Assembly (NCBI GenBank): GCA_903929895.1
Contig: CAIYWM010000351.1
Span: 1 to 8,989, forward strand
Direction of reading: 5' to 3'
Source of the DNA: an uncultured Alphaproteobacteria bacterium
GTDB taxonomy: Bacteria; Pseudomonadota; Alphaproteobacteria; Reyranellales; Reyranellaceae
DNA: 8,989 bases
The notes below the pieces were generated by a model. The model searched no databases. It saw only the letters and a program-made list of their open reading frames with translations, and had not been told where the DNA came from. Shown piece by piece: positions 1 through 6,880 of the stretch. The translations under genes were made by a program, and so were the position numbers. The first letter of the stretch is position 1; each line of letters starts with the position of its first letter.

Positions 1-2
1 AG

Positions 3-482
3 ATGGCTCGCAGACAGTCTTCCAACACGTACGTCGAGGTTATTGCGTGCCTCTTCATCACGGTCGTCTTCGGCCAATCGCTATTCTTCAAGTTCACCAA
101 CGCGCCCGAAACGCAGTTTATCTTCGGCACGCTTGACAAGTGGGCCGCCGGGTTTCTCGTTGCGGGGCTTTTCAATCCTGGAGGGATCTTCAGCGCCAAG
201 GTGATCGGTAGCGGCGAGCTCGTTGCCTCGATCCTTTTGTTCGCGTCAGTCGTCACCGGCCAGCGAACACTGCGCGTCCTGGGGGCGCTCCTGGCGTTCT
301 GCATCATCACCGGGGCTCTCTTCTTTCACCTGTTCACCCCGCTGGGGGTCGTGATCCAGGGCGACGGCGGATTGCTCTTCAGCCTTGCTTGCGGCGTCTG
401 GCTTTGCTCGGGATTCCTGATCGTGCGGAACTTCGGCACTGTGAAGGCGCTGGCATTCCGGTTGTTGCCGGGACGCGGGTAA
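3..482 (+). CDS. DoxX-like small integral membrane protein
   Basis: This 159-residue product is very hydrophobic, with about four predicted membrane segments (near residues 10-29, 63-84, 90-112 and 120-142). That size and topology suit the DoxX-like family of four-helix inner-membrane proteins. The clearest family-like pieces are a first helix ending in an FFKFT-type segment, a second helix starting KVIGSGELVAS, and the FFHLFTPLG loop after helix three. DoxX-like proteins are found with quinone, thiosulfate or redox functions in some organisms, but no catalytic residues are visible here, so no reaction is assigned. Only two bases precede the ATG, so the true start could lie upstream of the window and the gene may be 5' partial. 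It ends 10 nt before the DedA/ATP-grasp gene, which suggests co-transcription. The family call is moderate; a generic four-helix membrane protein is the alternative. Confidence 0.72.
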   Translation: MARRQSSNTYVEVIACLFITVVFGQSLFFKFTNAPETQFIFGTLDKWAAGFLVAGLFNPGGIFSAKVIGSGELVASILLFASVVTGQRTLRVLGALLAFCIITGALFFHLFTPLGVVIQGDGGLLFSLACGVWLCSGFLIVRNFGTVKALAFRLLPGRG

Positions 483-492
483 GTCTCCGCTC

Positions 493-2193
493 GTGGACTT
501 TCCTGGGCTGCTCGGCGCGTTGGGTGGAACCGACGGGGTTTGGCTGGGAGTAGCGCTCGGGTCGCTTACCCTGCTTTTTGAGGACGTCGCGCTGGGCATG
601 GGCGCGGCGCTGATTTCGGAACGTGGCCATATCGAGGTCCCGGTATATGCGGGTCTGTTCGCCGGGAGTGTTGTCGGAGATCTTGGTCTCTACGCTGCCG
701 GTCGGTGGCTCAGGGGGCTGCGCTTCGTTCGCCGCATGCAGGAAACCCGAGCCTATGCGGCTGCGCGCGAGACGTTCAACCGCGCGCCGACCACGGCGCT
801 CGTCCTTGCCCGGCTCGTTCCCGCGTCGCGCCTGCCGGTGTTCATGTTGGCCGGTGTCTGCGGCTATCCCCTGGGTCGCTTCACCTTGACGATCCTGCCC
901 TCGGTGGCCTTGTGGACGGCCCTCATCCTGTACGGTGGAAGCACGCTGCTGGCGTGGCTTCACCGCGCGATCGGCATGACATCTCTTGAACTGGTACTGC
1001 TTGCTGTCGGGGGCTACGCCAGCTTCAGGTTGCTGTTCCGGCAGCGTGGGCGCGCGATTCGTCTTCGGCCCCTGCACGGCCAGCCTGTCAGCGCGGAGAT
1101 TGGCCGTGCAGGCATGCCGCTGCTCGACTTGCGGGCGCCCTTCGTCAGCTTTTTCGAGTTCTGGCCGATCTGGCGGTTCTATGGGCCCCTTGGCTTGTAC
1201 ATGTTCACTCTGGCCATTCGCCACCGGGGCGCCACGCTCATCACGGCAACGAATCCCGGCTTTCCTCTGGGCGGCCTTGTCGGCGAATCCAAAGTCCATA
1301 TCCTGGGGCAGCTTAGAGATTCACTCCCTGTCCTGGTTCCCCGGTTCACGAGCTGCCGGAGGGGGACGGCTTCGGTGGACGAGTGCCTCGTCGCACTTCT
1401 CGAGTGCCTCGAGCGCGAGCAGCTTGCCTTACCATTGGTGGTGAAGCCCGACATCGGCTGCCGCGGGGCAGGTGTGCGCAAGGTATCGACGGTGTGCGAG
1501 CTTAGAGCTTACGTTGAAGCCTTTCCGGCCGATCAGGCGTTCATCGTTCAGGAACTTGTTGCTTGCGAGGGCGAGGCCGGCATCTTCTATGCGCGCGATC
1601 CGGACTCGCGGGCGGGGCGTGTCATATCGATCACCCTAAAGTACTTTCCCGAAGTCACCGGCGACGGTCGGCGGACGCTTGCCCAACTGATCGACGGAGA
1701 TCCAAGGGCGCGGATTCTGTCGCAGATCTACCTGGGTCGCTTTGCCGAGCGGCTCAACGAAATCGTGCCCGTGGGGGAAACGGTCCGGTTGGCATTTGCG
1801 GGAAACCACTCCAAGGGAACGATCTTCCGCAACGGCAACGCTTTGATCACGCCTGCACTCGAGGCCCTGTTTGATCAGCTCGCGGCGGCGATCCCGGGGT
1901 TCTTTTTCGGCCGGTTTGACATCCGGTTCTCGGATTTCCGCGAGATCCAGGCCGGAAAGCCGGCCTTTCGGATCATCGAGCTCAACGGAGCAGGCGCCGA
2001 GGTCACACACGTGTGGGATAGCAGGACCACTCTGCTGCGGGCGTGGAGAGATGTCGCCGCCCAGTATCGTCTTGCCTGGGAAATCGGGGCAAAGAACCGT
2101 GCTGGCGGCGCCCGTCCCGCACCGTTGATCGATATCGTGCGAGCCTGGAAGCACGAGTCGGCTGTCTCGCGCCGCTATCCCCCGACACTTTAG
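493..2193 (+). CDS. DedA/VTT membrane domain fused to ATP-grasp ligase domain
   Basis: A 566-residue two-domain protein starting at GTG. Residues ~1-185 resemble a DedA/VTT (SNARE-associated Golgi) membrane domain: FED near 29-31, a GD...Y..GR motif at 62-71, and the R..PASR...AG signature at 107-121. DedA proteins include inner-membrane lipid-carrier transporters. Residues ~260-535 look like a carboxylate-amine ligase ATP-grasp domain (D-Ala-D-Ala ligase-like): K318 in a VVKPD strand, a Gly-rich loop (GCRGAGV, 322-328), QE at 353-354, FDIR at 475-478, and E496/N498 in ELNG, the usual Mg-ATP ligands. The two ends are linked in one uninterrupted frame. Inference: the soluble half, probably cytosolic, ligates an amine or amino acid to a carboxylate, perhaps on a lipid handled by the membrane half. 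The substrate is unknown. No strong Shine-Dalgarno precedes the GTG; the start was chosen because it keeps the first DedA helix and lies just after the upstream stop. Confidence 0.85.
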   Translation: MDFPGLLGALGGTDGVWLGVALGSLTLLFEDVALGMGAALISERGHIEVPVYAGLFAGSVVGDLGLYAAGRWLRGLRFVRRMQETRAYAAARETFNRAPTTALVLARLVPASRLPVFMLAGVCGYPLGRFTLTILPSVALWTALILYGGSTLLAWLHRAIGMTSLELVLLAVGGYASFRLLFRQRGRAIRLRPLHGQPVSAEIGRAGMPLLDLRAPFVSFFEFWPIWRFYGPLGLYMFTLAIRHRGATLITATNPGFPLGGLVGESKVHILGQLRDSLPVLVPRFTSCRRGTASVDECLVALLECLEREQLALPLVVKPDIGCRGAGVRKVSTVCELRAYVEAFPADQAFIVQELVACEGEAGIFYARDPDSRAGRVISITLKYFPEVTGDGRRTLAQLIDGDPRARILSQIYLGRFAERLNEIVPVGETVRLAFAGNHSKGTIFRNGNALITPALEALFDQLAAAIPGFFFGRFDIRFSDFREIQAGKPAFRIIELNGAGAEVTHVWDSRTTLLRAWRDVAAQYRLAWEIGAKNRAGGARPAPLIDIVRAWKHESAVSRRYPPTL

Positions 2194-2196
2194 CCA

Positions 2197-3036
2197 ATGA
2201 GCTTTTCGAGACCTTCCCTATGGCAACTTGCCGCGGCCTACGCGACCGCGCGGCGTCCGCCATTCTCGCTGCGCCGCTCGACCCTGGAATCGTGCGACGT
2301 GTCGGCGCATCGGACAGGGTGTCCGGAATGCGGCGGTGCGCTGGGCTATGTGCGCCCGCGTCGGCAGGACGCAAGCGGCGGCACGGCCATCGTCCTGTTG
2401 CATGGCTCCCCGGGAAGCTGGAGGGCCTGGGCGCCTTACCTGGCCGATCGGAATCTCGTGGCGAGCCTGTCTCTTTTGGCATTCGACCGGCCGGGATACG
2501 GGAGTTCCGCAAGCTGTAGCTGCAGCCGCAGCGTGGCGACCCAGGGCGCCTGCATTTCTGCGGCCCTGGACGAAATCGTACCCGACGCTGCGCTGGTCGT
2601 GATGGGGCACTCCTTCGGCGGCCCTGTCGCTCTCGAGGTGGCCAGAAGGCTTCACGACCGGGTTCGCGCGTGCGTCTTGCTCGCACCCTCTCTCGACCCG
2701 TCGCATGAGCGCGCTCTTTGGTTCCAGCGGCTGGCAGCGGCCACCTTGATCCGAACCCTGGTTCCTGCCGACATCCGGTCTTGTAACGAAGAAATCCTGA
2801 TGCTTCGCGAAGGGCTGCAAGCGCAGGCGGGAATTCTCGCAAACCTGGCCGTTCCGATCCATTGCCTGCATGGCGCGATGGACGACCTCGTGCCGGTCGA
2901 AAACACCGACTATCTCGCGCAAATGGCGACAAGGGCCCGTCTCGATATCGAGATCATTTCCGGAGCCGATCACTACATCCCATGGAGCCACCGGGACCGT
3001 GTCGTCGACCTGCTTCGGCAACTTGCGAAGCACTGA
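2197..3036 (+). CDS. alpha/beta hydrolase
   Basis: A 279-residue alpha/beta-hydrolase fold enzyme. Visible hallmarks are the oxyanion-hole HGSPGS loop (69-74), DRPGYG (97-102), the nucleophile elbow GHSFGG with Ser139, the probable acid Asp229 in HGAMDDLVP, and His259 in GADHYIPW. The triad is complete, so it should be an active serine hydrolase (esterase, lipase or peptidase-like); the substrate cannot be read from sequence. No signal peptide is evident, so it is probably cytosolic. The N-terminal ~60 residues before the first core strand are Arg-rich and contain C33 and a CPECGG knuckle (C42, C45), unusual for this fold. The ATG lies 3 nt after the stop of the DedA/ATP-grasp gene with no clear Shine-Dalgarno, which suggests translational coupling. 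It could act on the ligase product or on a related lipid, but that is inference from position only. Confidence 0.9.
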   Translation: MSFSRPSLWQLAAAYATARRPPFSLRRSTLESCDVSAHRTGCPECGGALGYVRPRRQDASGGTAIVLLHGSPGSWRAWAPYLADRNLVASLSLLAFDRPGYGSSASCSCSRSVATQGACISAALDEIVPDAALVVMGHSFGGPVALEVARRLHDRVRACVLLAPSLDPSHERALWFQRLAAATLIRTLVPADIRSCNEEILMLREGLQAQAGILANLAVPIHCLHGAMDDLVPVENTDYLAQMATRARLDIEIISGADHYIPWSHRDRVVDLLRQLAKH

Positions 3037-3080
3037 AGAATGGCAGTGGAGAGTAGCCGCCTGCCTTTGCAAATACCAAT

Positions 3081-3086
3081 GGAGGT
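3081..3086 (+). promoter_or_regulatory. Shine-Dalgarno deciding a TTG start
   Basis: GGAGGT is a near-perfect Shine-Dalgarno placed 4 nt (5 nt from GGAGG) before TTG at 3091. The in-frame ATGs at 3040 and 3079 have no comparable site upstream. This makes TTG the preferred start of the YHS protein gene. Confidence 0.6.
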
Positions 3087-3090
3087 CAAA

Positions 3091-3579
3091 TTGAGCCTAT
3101 TCAAGCTCATCGCAATCGTGAGCGTGGCAACCGGCATCGCACTTTCTCCTCTGGCGCCTGTCGCCGCCAGGGCCGAGCAGCCTCGCATCAATACTCTTTC
3201 GGGGGGATTCTTCGAGACAAGGACCGATACCGCGATCCTCGGTTACGATCCGGTTTCATATTTCACGTCTGGCCGAGCCGAGAAAGGGGCGGATGCCTTT
3301 GTCCTCTCCTGGAGTGGTGCGCGTTGGAAGTTCGTCTCACAGCAGCACCTGGACCTCTTCAAGGCGGACCCGCAGAAGTATGCGCCTCAATATGGCGGCT
3401 ACTGCGCGTTCGGAGTGGCTAACGGCAACCTTGTAAGCATCGAGCCCAGCAAGTTCCGCATTGTCGATGGAAAGCTCTATCTGAACTACGACGCCTCCGT
3501 TCAGACGAAGTGGCTCCAGGATGTGCCTGGTTACATCCGGAAAGCGGACGCGCTTTTTCCGGGTCTCTTGAGCAAGTAG
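3091..3579 (+). CDS. secreted YHS-domain protein
   Basis: With the TTG start the product has 162 residues. Its first 28 residues form a classical Sec signal peptide: a short n-region with Lys5, a hydrophobic core, then an AxA site (ARA) with cleavage before EQ. The mature part is a YHS-type domain: YDPVSYF near the start, W..F.S..HLDLF, a DPQKYAPQYGGYCAFG block and DGKLYLNYD. Secreted proteins of this layout occur widely in proteobacteria. YHS domains are often found with metal-handling proteins, but no metal site is proven here; one Cys lies in the GGYCAFG block. It is probably periplasmic. An in-frame ATG at 3040, 3 nt after the hydrolase stop, would add 17 residues with acidic residues ahead of the signal peptide, and ATG 3079 would add four; both look worse than the TTG behind GGAGGT. 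The gene sits between the hydrolase and antiporter genes. Confidence 0.85.
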   Translation: MSLFKLIAIVSVATGIALSPLAPVAARAEQPRINTLSGGFFETRTDTAILGYDPVSYFTSGRAEKGADAFVLSWSGARWKFVSQQHLDLFKADPQKYAPQYGGYCAFGVANGNLVSIEPSKFRIVDGKLYLNYDASVQTKWLQDVPGYIRKADALFPGLLSK

Positions 3580-3622
3580 GACCGATGAAGCTCCCGATCA
3601 AACCTCGGCGAGGGATCGCTTC

Positions 3623-6121
3623 GTGACCGACACGATCTATATTCTTCTCGCGATTTCCCTGATCCTGGCGGTCGCCAGCATGCTGGTACCACTGGCCGTC
3701 AGATCCGGTCTGCCGTATGCCCTGATGCTGGCGATTGCCGGCGCTGGCATCAGCCTTGTTTGCTTGTGGATATTCGACCCGGACCTGTACTTCCCGATCC
3801 AGATTCCCATGCTGAAGGATGCCTTCGTCGGGGTCGAGAAGCTCCATCTCAATGCAGATCTTCTGCTGCCATTGTTCCTGCCACCGCTGTTGTTTTCGGC
3901 GGGCCTGACGATGGACGTCCGCCGCCTGGCGGACGAAATCTCCGCGGTGTTGCTGCTGGCGGTAGTGGCCGTGCTCGTATGCATCGCCGGCGTAGCGGGT
4001 GCGGTTCACCTGGCGACCGGCGTCGACATTGTCGTCTGTCTTATTCTGGCCACCGTCGTGTCGACCACCGATCCTGCCGTCGTGGTCGGGATCTTCCGGG
4101 ACGTCGGTGCGCCGAAACGCTTGTCGATACTGGCCGAAGGCGAGTCGTTGCTGAACGATGCCGTCGCCATCGCCGCCTTCGGTGTTTTCACGAGCATTCT
4201 TATCTCGAGTTCGGCCCCCGATCCGCTGGCCGTCGAGATCCATACTCATCCCCTGAGCGCGATTGGTGATTTTGTCTGGCAGTCGGTGGGCGGACTCCTG
4301 CTGGGCTTCGCGATGGCCCGCGGCGCCATGGCTATCCTGCCGCGGCTGGGCGGTTCCGACGCCGCAATCGCCTCGGTCACCATGAGCTTGACGTATTTGA
4401 GCTTCCTGGTCGCCGATCGGTATGTACAGGTATCGGGCGTTGTGTCCGTCGTGATCTCGGCGCTCACCGTCGCGGCCTACGGGCCCTCTCATCTGCACCC
4501 CCGACAGTGGGCGGCCCTGCGGCAGGTCTGGACCCACCTTGAATTCTGGGCAGGTTGCCTGATCTTCGTCCTTGCCTCGATGCTTGCGATCGACGTGTTG
4601 ATGGGTTTCCAATGGCTCTACGCTTGGGGGGCCGCGGCCGTGGTTGTTGGTGCCATCGCCTCGCGCGCCCTGGTCGTTTTTGGCATGTTCCCGATCCTGG
4701 AGGCCGCGCGCCTCGTTCAGCCCGTCAACGCGCGGTACAAGGCCATTCTGGTATGGGGCGGCGTGCGCGGTGCGGTGACGGTCGTATTGGCCATGTTGGT
4801 GGCGGTCGATCAACGGTTGCCCGAGGAGGCTCGTAACTTCATCGCGATCTCGGCGACGCTGTTCGTACTGTTCACTCTTGTCGTGAACGGCACGACTCTC
4901 GGCCCATTCCTGCATGTGCTTGGCCTCGACAGGCTGAGCCGACAGGAAATCGCGCTGCGCAACAGGATACTGGCGCTGTCGCGGGCCAATGTCGCCCGCC
5001 GACTTGCACAAGTGGAGCGCGCTGTGCCGAGCCCGGACTCGCCGGACAAGGCTGACGCTGGAGCGCCGGTTGACGAATTGACGCTCAGCATCGACGAACG
5101 CCTTAAAATCGGTCTGGTCGCGCTGTCGTTGCGAGAGAAAGAACTCTACCTCACCCTGTTTGATCAGCAAATCCTGTCGCGGCGCATGGTGGCACGGTTG
5201 GCCGCGGAATCAGACCGTCTCATCGATGAGGTACGCAACCATGGAGAAGCCGGCTACGATACCTGGCTCGAGCGCATCTCGCACCCGGACCGCGACTATC
5301 GGCTGGCCCTCTGGCTGCAGAGACGGTTCGACGTCGAATGGTTCTTGAAGAAGAGACTGGCGGATCGCTTCGAAATCCTGATGGTCTCTCAGAGCGTCCT
5401 CATAGAGCTCGCCGCTCTCAATCAGGTCTCCATCGTCGGCCTTCTTGGCGCCGACATCGAGGTGCGGCTCGCGGATATCATGGGCAGGCGCCTGGCAGGT
5501 GTCCAGAGAGCTCTTGCGGCCCTTTCACTGCGGTATCCAGGGTATGCCGCGGCGGTACAGAAGCATCAGCTCGAGCGTGCCCGTATTCGATTTGAGGCAA
5601 TGGAATATGCGCGCTGTTTGCGCGAAGGCGTCATCAACAGGGAAATCCATCAGAATCTCCGCTTTAGCCTTGGCCAGCGGCGCAAGGCGCTGACGCGCCG
5701 CCCGCCGTTCGATCTTAGTCTCGACCTGGCCAACATGATTTCCTGCGTGCCGATCTTCGCGTCGCTCAATCAAAAGGCGATCACGGAGATTGCCAAGCGA
5801 TTGAGAGCGCACGTTGCGTTGCCGGGCGAGAAGCTTGTGAGCAAGGGCAAGCTGGCCGATGCAATGTACTTTGTCGCGGCCGGAAGCGTTACCGTGGCGC
5901 TGCCGGGAAAGCCGATCAAACTGAAGGACGGCGATTTCTTCGGCGAGATGGGCTTGCTGAACGCCGCGCCCCGGAACGCCGACGTTCTGTCCGACGACTT
6001 CAGCCATCTGCTGGTTCTGTACAAGAAGGACTTCCATCAACTCCTGAGAGACCAGCCCCAGGTCAGGGCTGAAATCGAGGCCGTAGCCAAGCGGCGCGCG
6101 TTTGAAGGGGACGAGTGCTGA
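3623..6121 (+). CDS. CPA1 Na+/H+ antiporter with C-terminal cyclic-nucleotide-binding domain (SOS1-like)
   Basis: An 832-residue inner-membrane protein. Residues ~1-435 form a CPA1 (NhaP/NHE) exchanger with about 12 helices: STTDP at 147-151, the ion-site pair N178-D179 in GESLLNDA, and R382 in WGGVRGAV. It should exchange Na+ (or K+/Li+) for H+. Residues ~440-690 are a charged helical cytosolic region. Residues ~700-825 form a cyclic-nucleotide-binding domain with the phosphate cassette FGEMGLL and Arg784. This order (exchanger, helical region, nucleotide-binding domain) is that of plant SOS1/NHX7, and the stretch around EIHQNL (674-679) and RRPP (692-695) recalls the SOS1 tail. The GTG start has GAGGG 8 nt upstream (3610-3614). 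It lies 43 nt after the YHS gene and overlaps the possible GTG start of the next gene. Ligand, ion preference and whether the domain really binds a nucleotide are unknown. Confidence 0.95.
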   Translation: MTDTIYILLAISLILAVASMLVPLAVRSGLPYALMLAIAGAGISLVCLWIFDPDLYFPIQIPMLKDAFVGVEKLHLNADLLLPLFLPPLLFSAGLTMDVRRLADEISAVLLLAVVAVLVCIAGVAGAVHLATGVDIVVCLILATVVSTTDPAVVVGIFRDVGAPKRLSILAEGESLLNDAVAIAAFGVFTSILISSSAPDPLAVEIHTHPLSAIGDFVWQSVGGLLLGFAMARGAMAILPRLGGSDAAIASVTMSLTYLSFLVADRYVQVSGVVSVVISALTVAAYGPSHLHPRQWAALRQVWTHLEFWAGCLIFVLASMLAIDVLMGFQWLYAWGAAAVVVGAIASRALVVFGMFPILEAARLVQPVNARYKAILVWGGVRGAVTVVLAMLVAVDQRLPEEARNFIAISATLFVLFTLVVNGTTLGPFLHVLGLDRLSRQEIALRNRILALSRANVARRLAQVERAVPSPDSPDKADAGAPVDELTLSIDERLKIGLVALSLREKELYLTLFDQQILSRRMVARLAAESDRLIDEVRNHGEAGYDTWLERISHPDRDYRLALWLQRRFDVEWFLKKRLADRFEILMVSQSVLIELAALNQVSIVGLLGADIEVRLADIMGRRLAGVQRALAALSLRYPGYAAAVQKHQLERARIRFEAMEYARCLREGVINREIHQNLRFSLGQRRKALTRRPPFDLSLDLANMISCVPIFASLNQKAITEIAKRLRAHVALPGEKLVSKGKLADAMYFVAAGSVTVALPGKPIKLKDGDFFGEMGLLNAAPRNADVLSDDFSHLLVLYKKDFHQLLRDQPQVRAEIEAVAKRRAFEGDEC

Positions 6122-6123
6122 AC

Positions 6124-6549
6124 ATGACAAACCTAGATCTGGTCCAGGCGGCGCTGGCCGCCACTGATGCCTGGCTTGAAGCCTATCGGGAGCGCGACAT
6201 GGAACGGGCAAGCGGCGCCTTTGCGGCCGACATGGGCGTCGTGGTATTCGGCACGGGTGCTGATGAATGTTGCATAGGTATAGCGCATATTCGCGAGCAT
6301 CTTGATCGTGACTGGGCCCAGGCAGAAGCCTCGTCTATCGAAAGAGGGCACACCACAACGCGTATGGCGGGTGGTGCGGTCATCGTCGCGTTCGATTGTC
6401 ACTTTGGATATTGTGTCGACGAACATCACCGGACTACCTCCGGCCGGGCTACCATCATATTCGAGTGTCAGGACACACGTTTGACGATCGTGCATGCGCA
6501 CTTTTCGGTTCCGGCCTCTGCGCAGCCAGCCGGGCGCTCGTTCTGGTAG
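6124..6549 (+). CDS. SnoaL/NTF2-like protein
   Basis: A small soluble product, 141 residues from ATG 6124. It looks like the NTF2/SnoaL-like (DUF4440/SnoaL_3 type) fold: an N-terminal helix with DAWLEAYRERDMERA, an AFAADMGVVVFG strand, GIAHIREHL, and a closing strand TIVHAHFSVP, which is typical of the family end. Such proteins are cone-shaped barrels used as small-molecule binding or isomerase-type scaffolds, or as association domains; no catalytic residues are sure here. A GTG at 6115 would overlap the antiporter stop by 7 nt and has GAAGGGG 4 nt upstream; ATG 6124 starts 2 nt after the stop. Either gives translational coupling, and I could not decide between them. As last gene of the run it may bind a metabolite or aid a neighbour, but this is speculative. 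Confidence 0.82.
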   Translation: MTNLDLVQAALAATDAWLEAYRERDMERASGAFAADMGVVVFGTGADECCIGIAHIREHLDRDWAQAEASSIERGHTTTRMAGGAVIVAFDCHFGYCVDEHHRTTSGRATIIFECQDTRLTIVHAHFSVPASAQPAGRSFW

Positions 6550-6880
6550 CGTTGGGATCGAGTGAGAAGCGCTCCGGCAGGTCGCCGAGAGTAGCCATCA
6601 GGCCGCGCCGCCAACCCACTCTTCGGACAAGCCTGATAGCGCCTGCGCCTCTGCTCCGTCGCCCCCGCGTGGGGCTGGCGGCGAACGTGCGAGACTGTCG
6701 CCGTGGCTCCCCTTCAGGAGATTGCTGCCGCGGAGAGCCTCTCGGAGCGCTTCGTTGGCTGCATGATGCGGCTCGCCTAACCGTCGCCGGATGTTGTGGA
6801 ACGGCTCTTCGCGGGGCGGGAGCTGCCGGCACCCTGCCATGCCCAACTGCACGAAACAGGAGGGCCGTCACTGCCGGGCA
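6550..6880. other. gene-free convergent intergenic region
   Basis: About 330 nt between the stops of two convergent genes. Long open frames cross it on both strands, but their translations are Arg/Pro/Ala-rich, have no recognisable domain and look like high-GC artefacts. I see a 5-bp hairpin GCCCC-CGCGT-GGGGC (6661-6675) without a U-tract, and an 11-nt inverted repeat pair (6566-6576 and 6743-6753). No promoter, tRNA or insertion sequence ends are evident. It may carry Rho-dependent termination or decayed coding DNA. Confidence 0.6.

Noticed and set aside
2003..3072. Two long minus-strand frames opposite the hydrolase gene
   Set aside because: Arg/Pro/Ala-rich, domain-free translations; the + strand has a full catalytic triad in frame.
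3419..5170. 583-codon open frame on the minus strand, opposite the YHS and antiporter genes
   Set aside because: Its product is rich in Gln, Arg, Asp and His with no domain, while the opposite strand encodes a clear antiporter with intact motifs. It is a high-GC antisense shadow.
6661..6675. Rho-independent terminator
   Set aside because: The GCCCC/GGGGC stem is only 5 bp and has no following T-run on either strand.
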